The translations under genes were made by a program, and so were the position numbers. Shown here one piece after another: positions 11,261 through 22,548 of a stretch of 64,000 nucleotides of DNA (positions are counted from its first letter, which is position 1; every line of letters begins with the position of its first letter). Origin of the DNA: Sphagnum compactum (lineage: Eukaryota; Bryophyta; Sphagnopsida; Sphagnales); NCBI GenBank assembly GCA_965153455.1, contig OZ234493.1, forward strand, positions 14,684,213 to 14,748,212. Reading direction: 5' to 3'. The notes below the pieces were generated by a model that did no database searches, was not told the DNA's origin, and saw only the letters and a list, made by a program, of their open reading frames with translations.

Positions 11261-13769
11261 ATCTCCTAAATGTTTTTTGCAATAGCTCAATTTTATTGGT
11301 AGATTATTTTAAGTCCACCTCTTTTTTCCACCTTTCACTCAAGGTAGAATTTTCTTATTCTACCCTTTGTGCATGTATTTTGCTAACCTTTGCACTTTAT
11401 CAACCTTGCTAATAGAAAGCCAAGGAAGAATTTATAGTAAATTTCTAGTACTTCTAGGTTTTCATTTGGCAACTTGATTCACTAACTTCCAATAGGCTTG
11501 TTAGTAGGTCATCTAGTTTTATAAGGTCCTTAGTCAAAAAACATCTATGCACCTATAGTCTTGTTTTGTTATCATGTTCTTTTGATACATGTCTTCATTT
11601 GAATCCTCATTTATTAATTTAGGTAGTTGCAATGTAGGGTCCATGAATAACTAGTTCCTTGATAAAATGTCCATTGTCTAGGCATGGCCAAATTTTGGTT
11701 CCTTACCAAGTTCATCTTGCTTCAATTATTTGCATGTCAAAAGATCATGTGACATGCTATATAGGTTATTGAAAACAACTATCAACCAATTGATCTACTT
11801 CCACTAATTTGCCATTGCAACAATAAGCCTGAACTTTTTGCTCACACATGTTCGTCAACTCCCCTTGAACCAAATTGCTTGGATGAACATCAACATTCAA
11901 GTGGCATATGTGCCCTTCAGCTAGGAAAGGCTTTCCACCCTTCTTTATGCACAATCACATCTAAAACCACCATCATTGTACACATCAAATTGTTGCACCA
12001 TTTATTTGTTTGATCAATGGAGGCTTGTCGATTCTAATTTGTGGCAAACACAACATCTTCCCTACCACTTGTTTAGTAATGAACATCTAAACACCTCCAC
12101 TACCAATTCTATAATTTTTGAGTTGAACTAAACTATAAATTACAAAACCTCCTTAATAAGAGGATGTTTGGGCCCTAACAACACACAAGTATCCCATTTT
12201 GCTTGACCCACTTGATATCCTTGCTAGCTACCCATATATGGAACTTGTCCAATTCATGGAAAACAAGTTTCCCTTCCCTAGAAAAATCACTACCACTTTT
12301 TCTCTTTCTACCTCTCCAATCTTAATGCTTTTGAAAAATTCTAATAGTCTATCTTTTTTTTCTTCTACCCTTTTCAACTAAAGTTGCCTATTTTTTAATC
12401 GTCTTTTTTGCCTTGTTCACACTCTCCTTCATTCTGCTTTCAAGGAAACTAAAAGATAAATAAATAAAATCAAAATGCAAAGGAGAATGAAAACTTTCAA
12501 TAGGAGGAAAAAAAAGGTGGTTTTTTTTTTAGGAGTTGGTACAACTGGAAAAATCATTTAAGAATGGTCTAATGCCCATTGGTGAATCATTAGATATCAA
12601 AATAACGTACCAAAATATTCAAAATATGGTGATCATTGATTAGGCACCACTTGAACAAAAAGGCACATGCTTTGGATCTTGAACTTTGGGTATTGATTCT
12701 AGAAGCATCCAATCAAAATCTTATTGGATTTTAGGGGGATTTCATCCAAGGCCCTATTGTTGGATGAAATTTCACCAAATTCGAAAAGAATACCTATGAC
12801 ACGAAAAAATGGGAAACTATGATCAACTTAACAAAGGGAGCACATTCATTGTGCTTGGAATCCATAGGATGCCCTAACTTCCTATTTGGGAAAGAAGATT
12901 TCAAACCCCGTTTTCCATCCGTGATATTACCCATGTCTTCTTTTTCGAGAAATCCTTACTAAATTGTTTTTTTGGCCCACCATGTCACATTAGCTCACAA
13001 TTCCACCACCTCCACAATTTAGTTTTCCTTGTCTTTTGCTAGATAAAAATACCCCAAACTATTGCATCAAATTTGACATCGTGTCCATAACCTTGCATTC
13101 AAACCATTCCAAAAACCTTGCAAAATTCTATAGTTCAATGTATTCTAGGGAATTATATAGTTCCATTAAAAAATTTGATTCCATGACAAGTTTATATTTA
13201 TTTAGGCTAGATGTTTGCTTACTTATAAAAGGGAAGGTAAACCATCATCTGTTCTTTGAAAAGGTTCAAACAATTTCCTAAAATTATCACATGGCAATTC
13301 ATTTAAGGTTATCTATTGCACTTTTGAAAATGGGTTGATGAACTATTCTCACCCCTGAATAATTTTGATGCCCCTCACTTTTGAATGGTTTATGATGGCA
13401 CATTAAAAAGCCTTCCATGTGGATCACTCAATGTCCAAGATAAAGTTAGGGGTTTAAGGTCAAATTGTCTCATTGAAGGTTGGTTGGACAACATCATTTT
13501 AATCTAGGATGCCCAAAAAACCTTAAAACCTTCCAAGCAATAATTATTATGAACAACTAGAGTTGTGAAAGGTCAAGGTTTAATAGTTTCCATACTTTTG
13601 TGAAAAGGCCAACAAAACTCCCTAGATGTATTTAAGATTTTAACCTCTTCAAGTTGCTCGAGGTTCTAAGCAATTGTTGTAAGTGTGTAACCAAAGACAA
13701 AAAACCCAAAGGAGAAAAATGGGGGAAAAAATTGAAACCAAGATTTTTTTAAAGCGTCATATAGTCTTA
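11261..13769. other. Intergenic, nothing recognised
   Basis: Moderately AT-rich with short random open frames on both strands. No domain, splice structure or repeat boundary could be supported. Confidence 0.55.
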
Positions 13770-14040
13770 ACCCAATTTAATCACCATTGGATGATTGTAA
13801 GAGTTTTCAGCCACCATGGGAAGTTGCACATGCATTTGGTCACTAGGTTCGGATAGTTGGTGATTGAAAAGTAAAATGGTTGTATGATGGTGATCAAAAT
13901 TATTGTAGACGTTTGATGCTAACCAAAATATGGAAAGGGTTTGTGATTGAAATCACACTATAGCAGTTCAATGGTCATTGAAATATCACCATAGTTGTCT
14001 AATGGTGACCAAATCAAAATATTTGGTTTCGGTCGCCAAG
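13770..14040. repeat. Degenerate 30-bp-type repeats, first block
   Basis: Recurrent ATGGTGATCAAA, GGTGATTGAAA, TTGAAATCAC and ATGGTGACCAAA words at irregular spacing. They match the unit seen more clearly at 14871-15020, so this is likely an older part of the same array. Confidence 0.45.
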
Positions 14041-14870
14041 TAGGGTTTTTTTTTCAAAATTTTCAAATGTTGAACAATAGCATAAGTATGTGAAAATTAA
14101 CTATAATAATGTTTAAAGGTTCAAGTAAGAAAAACTTGAAAGAAAAATGATGGCTAAGGTGAATAACTTTTTATATCAACTTTTGGGGAATATCATTATG
14201 TTTTATTTACCAAAATGAACATTTTTTGCATTTTTAATGAAATTATGTTCTTTTATCATGGACATTATTCCTATTTAAGTTCATATTGTGTTGAAATAAT
14301 CATGTATATCATAAACATGAAGTTTTTAAAAGATGTCCTTGTATAACAAATCTTTTGGCATATTAATGACATCTAAAGCATATACTCCTTCAAATGCACA
14401 GGACGATATTTAACATTCGCACCTTTGTAATTCCAAGTTGCCAACACTCACTCCCCCTCCACAACTCGTTCGTTGTTGACATACAAAATCAATGGGATTT
14501 CCTTATACAATGTCCTTTTGCAATCGAGAGATATCCACATGATACACCCTTTTATTCTAACCTGAAAATACATGACATTTGCTCGCTCATAGTCCCATGT
14601 AAATATGGTGTTGTCATTTTGATTGTGATTGTCATGAAACGCAATGTTCAATTCAAGTTGGTTTTATCTCATGCCTTCATCTTGATTCCTTGACATGGTC
14701 GGTTATGCCTAAAACACAAGAATAACTTAAATTGTTGCAAAGGCCAAACATTTTTTTCCAAATGTATTGCACCAATTGTAAAAAGATAATTTAGGTCATA
14801 CACATCAAAGAAGAAAGGTTTCAAATTATGTTTTCAAACATGTATATACAAAAGATGACAATTGAAATCA
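14041..14870. other. Intergenic, nothing recognised
   Basis: An open frame of 99 codons (14394-14693, plus) overlaps one of 67 codons on the other strand. Neither has recognisable features. Confidence 0.5.
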
Positions 14871-15020
14871 ATTTGATCACCATTAGATGGCCAAAATGAG
14901 TTGAAGACATTCCAACTATATTTAGATGGTGATTGAAATTGATTTCAACCACCTAATGGTAATCGAAATTGATTCTGATCGCTCAATGGTGATTGAAATT
15001 GATTTTGGTCACCTTGAAAC
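14871..15020 (+). repeat. 30-bp tandem repeat
   Basis: ATGGTGATTGAAATTGATTT and its variants recur at exactly 30-base steps (ATGGT at 14926, 14956, 14986), with an eroded unit before and fragments after. Confidence 0.7.
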
Positions 15021-16062
15021 ATGTTTAGGGCTTAGGATGGTCATCAAAATATGTATGGTTGCCATCAAATTGGATTAGGCAACAAAAGGCGACTGAACCT
15101 ATTTCAATTACCATTGATGATTTGCTATGCTTTTCATGTCATGGCCACTGAATGACAACTAAGTGGTTTCAATTGTTGTGTAATCTTGGTTAGTTGTTCA
15201 AGATTGTGGTTGAAATCCAATTCTTCTAAGTAATCAATGTTGATTGTAACTAGTACTAATTCAAGCCCACACTTAAATCATTTCAAGTTGATGGAAAACG
15301 ACATGATGTAAAATTTGACACTAGAAGAAAAAGGCCAATATGTGACCAGTGCATTTACAACCACTTGCGACTATTTAGTTTTTGTAACAAAAGTTTTGCC
15401 CTTTACGACCAATGTGACATCATGCTAACATCAATTAAATCACCTATGACTAGCTTGCAACTAATCTATGACTAAAATGGTTTAAATCTATATATGGGTT
15501 GGATTTATCATCCAATAGTAACCATTTGAAGTCCATTTGTCACAAGCAAATTGATGTTTAGTTGTAATCAACATATGTTTATATATATCAATTATAAGAA
15601 TTATTTGATTTATGATTAAACTTAATATTCATTGTATTTTTTATTGTAAATTAATATATAATAATTATAAAATCATAATAATTACTTTATTTATACATTA
15701 ATTATAATAGACACATAATTTATAATTCAGTTTAATTATCCATAATTTTAATTAATATTTTTAAAATTTTAAATATTGCAACTATAATTAAATGAATTAA
15801 TTTAATTTTTATAATTGTAAGAATTACATTCCAGTATACTAGAATATTTAATTATGTACTCACAATATATAATTATTATTAGGCCATAAAATTTAGAATT
15901 ATTTTACTGCAAATTTAAAATAATAATAAAATATTTTACTTATTATTTATTACTATTTATATAAAATGAATAAATAATACTACAACATAAATTTGCACAT
16001 TAATGAAAATGATAGTTCTTAATCATAAAAAATAACTATTGTATTTATAACACTTTATGTTT

Positions 16063-16086
16063 TAATAATAATAATAATAATAATAA
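16063..16086. repeat. (TAA)8 microsatellite
   Basis: Eight TAA units within the AT-rich interior of the CACTA element. Similar ATT/AAT runs occur near 16267, 27521 and 42344. Confidence 0.9.
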
Positions 16087-17590
16087 ATTGTATTATAATT
16101 GAGAAGTTATGTCCTATAGTTAAGATTTTTATTTCAGAATTTTATAATAATTTAAAAATAATTAGCTAAGTTGCTGTAATTATGGTTTTTTTTTTTAAAT
16201 TAAAAAAATTATATATATTACTCATTATTTACTTATTTATAGTAAATTTTCAATATAAAAAACTATAATAATAATAATAATAATTTTATAGTGACATAAA
16301 ATTATTAAATTTATTAAATTTATTTGTAAGTTAGAATTAAAATACTTGAATAATTAATTTATAATTATATTTCATAGATTATAAATTTAGTTCTTATTTA
16401 AGTTCCTAAAATAATCATAATTAAAATAAAATAATTAAGGTTATGACCATAACTACATGGATTTTAATACAATAAATTAAAATATTTATTTCTTGTAACT
16501 ATTTGGTCATGATATATCATTTTTATAAATAATTGTAACTGATTATATTTATTAATTATAAGTTACACCAAATAATTATTGTTACAATATAAGTTTTTAT
16601 ATTATATAATTTATATTCTTACAATAAAATAAATCAATTATTGTTATTAATGTTACATTACTTTAAAATAATTTTAATTATTTCAGATGTCGATTAATTA
16701 TAGTAATTTCAGAATTATTTTCTAATTGAACATAATTATTTTCACAATCTGTATTTATAACTTTAAATCTGAGTTAAAATTTTGGAAATTTTATAATGTA
16801 GCTAAATATTGTAATGACTATAATTGCAAGAATTATTATACAACTTTTTTTTAATAAAAAAATTTATAATTACCTATTTAAGATAAATATTTTATAGTAA
16901 TATCATAGTAATTAAAAAATATTAATATATGTTCAGCATATTATTGTATTCATAGTTATTAATTATCAATGGAAAAAACTTTACTTTATTTATAATTTTT
17001 TTTACAATAATAAATGTAATTATATAGTAATTACAGTAATTTGTTTAATGTTACTTTTACAATAAATAATTTGTGTAGGAATTAATTTTCTGATAGCAAT
17101 TATTATTTAACTTATTTTTAATTTGAAAATAAATATTCATAGTAGTTATTTTAAAGTATTATAATTAAAAAATTTACATTAATTATATTATCTATAATTT
17201 GACTAGATTTGAAAAAGTAAGGAAACATTTTAAAATATTTAAGTTATTTCTTTATCTATGAATTATGTATTGACAAGTTGTGAGTAACTAGATAGGTAGT
17301 TAGTTGAATATTAAAAAATTATGAGTTATTTAAATAGTTGATAATGAATATTTAAAATTTGTAGTGTATAGTTTATATTGTAAATATATGTTAAATTTAA
17401 TCATTATTAGTTAAATGATTATATAATTATCTAATGAGGCATGTACTTGAATTGTTTAGAAATCTAAAAATTGAGAAAAAAGGCATGAGGAAAGTTTTGA
17501 AGTTACAATTTAGTTTGTGAGGAAGTTGCAACTTCAAAATTTATCTCATATTGTTTGTTTTTCATTCTTAGTTTGAACATTATGTAAACG

Positions 17591-17860
17591 AGTGGTTGGT
17601 AACCCGTGGCTACGCCACTCCAGCCACCCCCAAGAAAAGGAGGGAGGACCCAAAAAAACGAAAAAAAAAAAAAAAAAAAAAACACCTCCTTTCACTCCCC
17701 TGTCCGGTCCTTTCCCGCCCGTCCCCCCCCTGCTGGCCCCCCCCCCCCACCTGTGCTGCCCCGCCCCTGCTGGCCCCCCCCTGCTGCCCCCCCCCTGCTG
17801 GCCCGCCCCACCCCTGCTAGCCCCCCCCCCTGCTGCCGCTCAGTAACTTCCTAACTGCCG
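17591..17860. repeat. Poly-A then C-rich CTGCTGGCCCC tandem block
   Basis: A GC-rich lead-in with CGTGGCTACGCCACTCCAGC is followed by a run of about 22 A (17661-17682). Next come 140 bases of C tracts interrupted by CTGCTGGCCCC-like units, then two copies of CTGCCGCTCAGTAA. Overlapping open frames here code only for low-complexity Pro/Lys and are not genes. The composition is opposite to the surrounding AT-rich element. Confidence 0.8.
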
Positions 17861-18059
17861 CTCAGTAAAAAGTAACTTAGGTAAATTAGGTAACTTCGAA
17901 AAGGTAAAAACGGACAGACGCACGCACGCATGCACACCATGTTTGTAATTATATATAAGATAAGGGGTGTGGTCATCCAATTTCACATTAGAAAATGTGT
18001 GCACATGGGATGAACCACTCAAAAGGTTTAACCCAAAACAAAAAGAAAAGTTATGCATA

Positions 18060-18300
18060 ATTTAAACTACCTACTTCCCCAACCTACTTATCTACCTAGT
18101 TAAGTAGGTGCTTAGTTTGACCTATCCACTTAGGTTGACCTATGTATTTACTTACTTAAGTACCTACCTATATGAATAGGTATTTAACGTAAGAAGGTAG
18201 ATTCTACCTACCTACCTTTTTACCTAAGTAAGTAGGTAAGTGTTTAATCTAAGTTTGTAAACACCTACTTATGTATTTACCTAGGTATCTACCAACCTAA
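18060..18300. repeat. CCTA/TAGG-rich tract inside the CACTA element
   Basis: Dense CTACCTA, TAGGTAGG and TTACCTAAGTAAGTAGG words in both orientations, partly self-complementary. Comparable tracts occur in the other elements (20490-20620; 26680-26720; 28310-28480). Confidence 0.7.
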
Positions 18301-18718
18301 TATTAATATTTTGTATTAAAGTCATTTAAAATGCTACGTGGCATATTTACATTTGGCCATGTGTCATAATATAATTCATCCAAACATGGGAATTGAAGGT
18401 CCCAGATTATTTCAAAATAATAATATTATATATTTCAAATAAATAAAAATTGGAACACATGGTAGCACACCATTTGCCTTCAATAATGACCAAAATAGTC
18501 ACATCTTAGTCACATGTGACAATACATATATAATGGAGTCAAAAGATGAACTTGTATTTGTTGATTTTTTCGTTCATCCAATACCCTTGTCGTTTGCAAC
18601 TAATAATATCACATGTGACTTGTCCAAGGCGAAAGGGGATTTTAGTTGCTAATGTTGCTTGCGACTAAAATTTAGTTGTAGAAACTAGTAAAAAATATGT
18701 GTTTTTCTTCTAGTGTGA

Positions 18719-19192
18719 GGCCCTTAAAAATGTAATTGTGTTAGCATATGATGAATGATAAAACATGCCCCAACCATGGATACACATTGTGTTCCACCTA
18801 TGTGTGGTGGTGCCATGTTGATAAGAAATGGCCAACAATTCGACATGAAATTCATTATAAAAATAATGCCCCCCAATTTACAAGTTATTAAGACGCATGA
18901 ATGAAAGCACATATACGGGTCCATGGACATTGTTCATCTTAGAACCATCCTTGTCAAACTCCACTTTCAAGCCCTTTAATCATATATGGTATGATCATAA
19001 GCACTCAATGCAGCATGTTGCAAGTGCACATGGTAATGACAAGGAACCCAATCTTTGGGGGAAAATTAGATGCCTTTGATTATGACATAAATGGTGTATT
19101 CAAAGGTGGTGTTTGGGTTCAAGTTGATTAGAGGACCATTCTAAGCAGTCAAAGGACCAATGTTCATCTATATCAAACACAAGTGGCTCCAC
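18719..19192. other. Spacer between two CACTA elements
   Basis: No feature recognised. Short open frames on both strands have no domain. Confidence 0.5.
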
Positions 19193-19195
19193 CAC

Positions 19196-20999
19196 CACTA
19201 TGAGAAATCTTGTCCACCATAACCACAATACCTTGCAACTATATTTCTAAAACAAAAAATATACGACTACATTACAACTAAAGCATGGAAATTTAGACAA
19301 TTAATAAATAAAATGCCATGTTAGAAAATTAAGAAGTTGTATTGTAGTTACAACTTAGTTTCAAATGGGATACTTATATGATGTAATGTACACATCATAC
19401 ATATGACATACAATTAGTCATGTTTCACTTTTTAATGAGTTGCATCTTATTTGTGTGTGGCAACTACATAATAATTGGGTGTAAATGTAACACCCAATCA
19501 ACAACTATGCAACTATTGTACAACATTGACACATACAATCATGCCATGTGTACACATTTCCATCGCCCATTATGTACAAGACACTTACAACTAGTTTTCA
19601 ATTATAATTCCCATTGATACAATGAATTGTGCTATTATGTTAACATTATGTTACCACTATAAAAATATTATTTTTCCACTATTTTATGATTTTTTAAAAT
19701 GTTAATAAGTTAATAACTAAAACATTCATATTTAATCCTTAAAATCTAATAATGAATTCAATTTTAATACCTTATTAACTATTACATATTAATAAATATT
19801 TAGTTTACTTAATTATTCTAATACAATTAATTAGAAAAAATAATTAACTATTAATCTGAGTTGATAATTTTAATTATATAATTAATTCATTTAGACAATT
19901 AATTAAATATTTTAAAGTCAGATAATAAATGACCAATTATTTGAATTTGGATAATTATTTATTTGAAATAGTTAGTTACTTAATTCAAATAATTAATTAT
20001 CTGAAATTAATGATTTAAACTGACTAACTAGTTAATTAGCTAAATAAAATATTAATCCGAATAAATATTTTAGATAATTAATTTTGGGAATCCATAGATT
20101 TAGCTAATTATTTGACTATTTCAGATGATTAATTATTGATAATTAATTAACATATTTAATTATCACATAATTACATATTTAGTTGTATAATTTACAAATT
20201 TAAAAACAAGCACACAAAATGTGGGAGCATCTATTTTTTAGTTGCAATCTAATTTGCAACTAATGTGCAAATAAAATATTCAACCCATACGTTTTGTCTT
20301 CAAATCTCATGTCACAAATTATATAAAGAACTTGGTGTTTTTTTTTGGTGTGCTAACATTAAAATACATGTGTCAATTTGGGATGAGTTCAAAAAAACTA
20401 AACCTTGAACGCAAAACATAAATTTTAAAAAACAATTACCTAGTTATACTTTAATTCATTTACCTTTCTACTTTCCTATTTCTTTGCCTACCTAGGTAGG
20501 CAAGTAGGTATGTAGTGTAGGTAGGTAGGTCACATGTACATTAGGTATGTAAGTATGTCCTACCTACTTATCCTTATGTCTTAACCTACCTACCTACTTA
20601 AATATATATCTATTTATTTATTTTCAAAATCCAATTAATATTCCAAATGGCATCTTTGATTATGTCACATGTCACAGGCTAAAACCATATAAAATAAATA
20701 ATCATAATTGATGGTGGAAATCACTCAAAAATCCCCATAATGCCATGTGTTAAATTTTGATGGATCAATGAAACTTGTATGATGTTAGCACATTGGTAGT
20801 TGCAAACTAGTTGCATTAGGATTGCACATTAGTTGTTCCTAGAAAGTTGTAATTAAATTGCCCGAGTTGCATATGTATACAATTTCACATTTAGTGAGTT
20901 GCATCCATTGTAACTCATGCAACTTGTTTAATAACATTCACACTTGTAGAAATACAGTAAGTTGCAATGAATTACAAATCACCCCATTTTTTCATAGTG
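19196..20999. mobile_element. CACTA-type DNA transposon, non-autonomous, 1804 bp
   Basis: Begins CACTATGAGAAA and ends TTTTTTCATAGTG, whose reverse is CACTATGAAAAAA: 11 of the first 12 bases match. It is flanked by CAC on both sides (19193-19195 and 21000-21002), a 3-bp target duplication. Subterminal AGTTGCA, TTGCAACTA and ACAACTA words occur near both ends. The interior is AT-rich, with a TAGG/CCTA tract at 20490-20620. No coding frame. Confidence 0.85.
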
Positions 21000-21002
21000 C
21001 AC

Positions 21003-22417
21003 ATCTTGCAATTGCTCCTCAACCAATACCATTAATGTCAATTAATGCACCCTTGTCAATGGTGGTCATGGAACCACATGGTAATTTTTCCCATGGTTCT
21101 CGACCAAATTGTTGAACACCCATTGAAGCAAAGTCTCCTTTTTTCATGTGGGCCAACATTTCTGTCAAGTTTAAACATAGATGAAGCCACAAGTGGAGAC
21201 CTAAAAGCCTAGGAGCAAATGGAGGTGAATTTGGAGGTTGTGGTTGAAATTGTATCATATGATCCATTTGACATGAGAGTTCACCAAACAGGGCACAAAT
21301 AAAGGGCAAACACACTTAAGCCACTTTTATATCCTAAGGAGGCAAACATGAGGGCTAATATTGTAAAACATGCCTTTGAGGCACTACAAGGGGAATTGGG
21401 GACAATGTAGGCCACATTATATGAAGTGGAGTTGGAATGCAACGTGTGCATGAACAATTGGGCACAATGCAAAAAAGGATTGAGGTTTAAAAATGTGAGG
21501 CTACCAAGAAACAATAAACATTAATGGAAGTAGGAACACGAGGTAATTGAGGAGAAAAAGGAACATTCCATGGGGGACATTGAATACTACTTGTGAAGTA
21601 GTTTTTTTTGCACACCTCATCTTTCAATTTTAGGAGGTGAAATTCCTTACAAAGTTACTATAATTGAATGATTCAATATAGGCCTAGAACAATGGATTGC
21701 ATTTGTAATCCAACAAATTTCATATGAATGTAAGAAGAAATTTAATTAATTTAATGAGAATTGAACTTAAATGCTTAAATTGAAGGGTTGAATCAAGATT
21801 TGGAAGAATGCACATCCTTGTACGTTCCATTTGGAGATGGAAGGTTGCTTGACCCCCCTTCCTTCAATGGCTATAGACTCCATTTTAGACATCCGATTGC
21901 GTTGATCTTGATTAGGTTTAAAAGTTGGAAGCAAGGTGTTCAAATTTCCAATTTGCACAACCTCAATTTTTTTACTCAAGCAATTGACCCTTAAAGTTGC
22001 TAGATCAAAACATGATTATAGTAAACCCTTAGTCATTTAAATCTCATTGTGGGCAATTTTTTCACCCAAATTTAGCAAGTTTAGGCTTGTTGGAAAGTTA
22101 TCAACCAGGTGTTTCACCATTGAAAGTCTCAAGATCTACATTTTAATAATGACCAAGATATACTAGAAAAAAAAGAGGTAGTTGGAAAACAAAAACTTCC
22201 AAAGTACAAATCTTTTACTTATGAAATGGAAGCCTTAAATGATGGTTCACAATGCATTTCCATGGCATAATTAACATGTATGAGTATTCTATCACCAACT
22301 AATTTCACAAGAGCCACCTTTTTAAGGAAAAAAATGTTCTTAAAAAATCTCTTAAAGCCCCAAAAACACACTTTTAAGATGATGACACAAAGGGAAGGGG
22401 AAAAATACCAAAACCTG
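21003..22417. other. Intergenic, nothing recognised
   Basis: An open frame on the minus strand (21019-21315) begins at GTG and shows no known domain. Less AT-rich than the adjacent transposons. Confidence 0.5.
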
Positions 22418-22548
22418 ATGGGTAATGGGAAGGAAAAGGGGAAAGATCATGTGCTTGATGGGTAATGGAAGGTTCCAACTTAATGGTCAATGGGAAGGAA
22501 AAGGGCAAAAATCTCATGTTTGGTGGGCAATGGAAGGTTCCACTTTCA
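22418..22548 (+). repeat. Two tandem 65-bp units
   Basis: ATGGGTAATGGGAAGGAAAA at 22418 is followed 65 bases later (22483) by ATGGTCAATGGGAAGGAAAA. Both units continue to TGGAAGGTTCCA. Recent tandem duplication with few changes. Confidence 0.75.

Larger units (their letters stand above)
15319..18715. mobile_element. CACTA-type DNA transposon, non-autonomous, 3397 bp
   Basis: Begins CACTAGAAGAAAAA and ends with the exact inverse TTTTTCTTCTAGTG: 14 identical terminal bases. It is flanked by the 3-bp duplication TGA (15316-15318 and 18716-18718). The CACTA terminus with a 3-bp duplication is diagnostic of the CACTA (En/Spm) superfamily. Subterminal GCGACTA and TTGCGAC words occur at both ends, as expected for transposase-binding sites (inference). 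The interior is very AT-rich and holds a poly-C block (17.6-17.86 kb) and a CCTA/TAGG tract (18.06-18.3 kb). No transposase frame. The perfect ends suggest it is the youngest of the three. Confidence 0.9.

Noticed and set aside
17592-17854. Overlapping Pro/Lys-rich frames
   Set aside because: All frames are open because the DNA is A runs and C runs. Low complexity, not genes.
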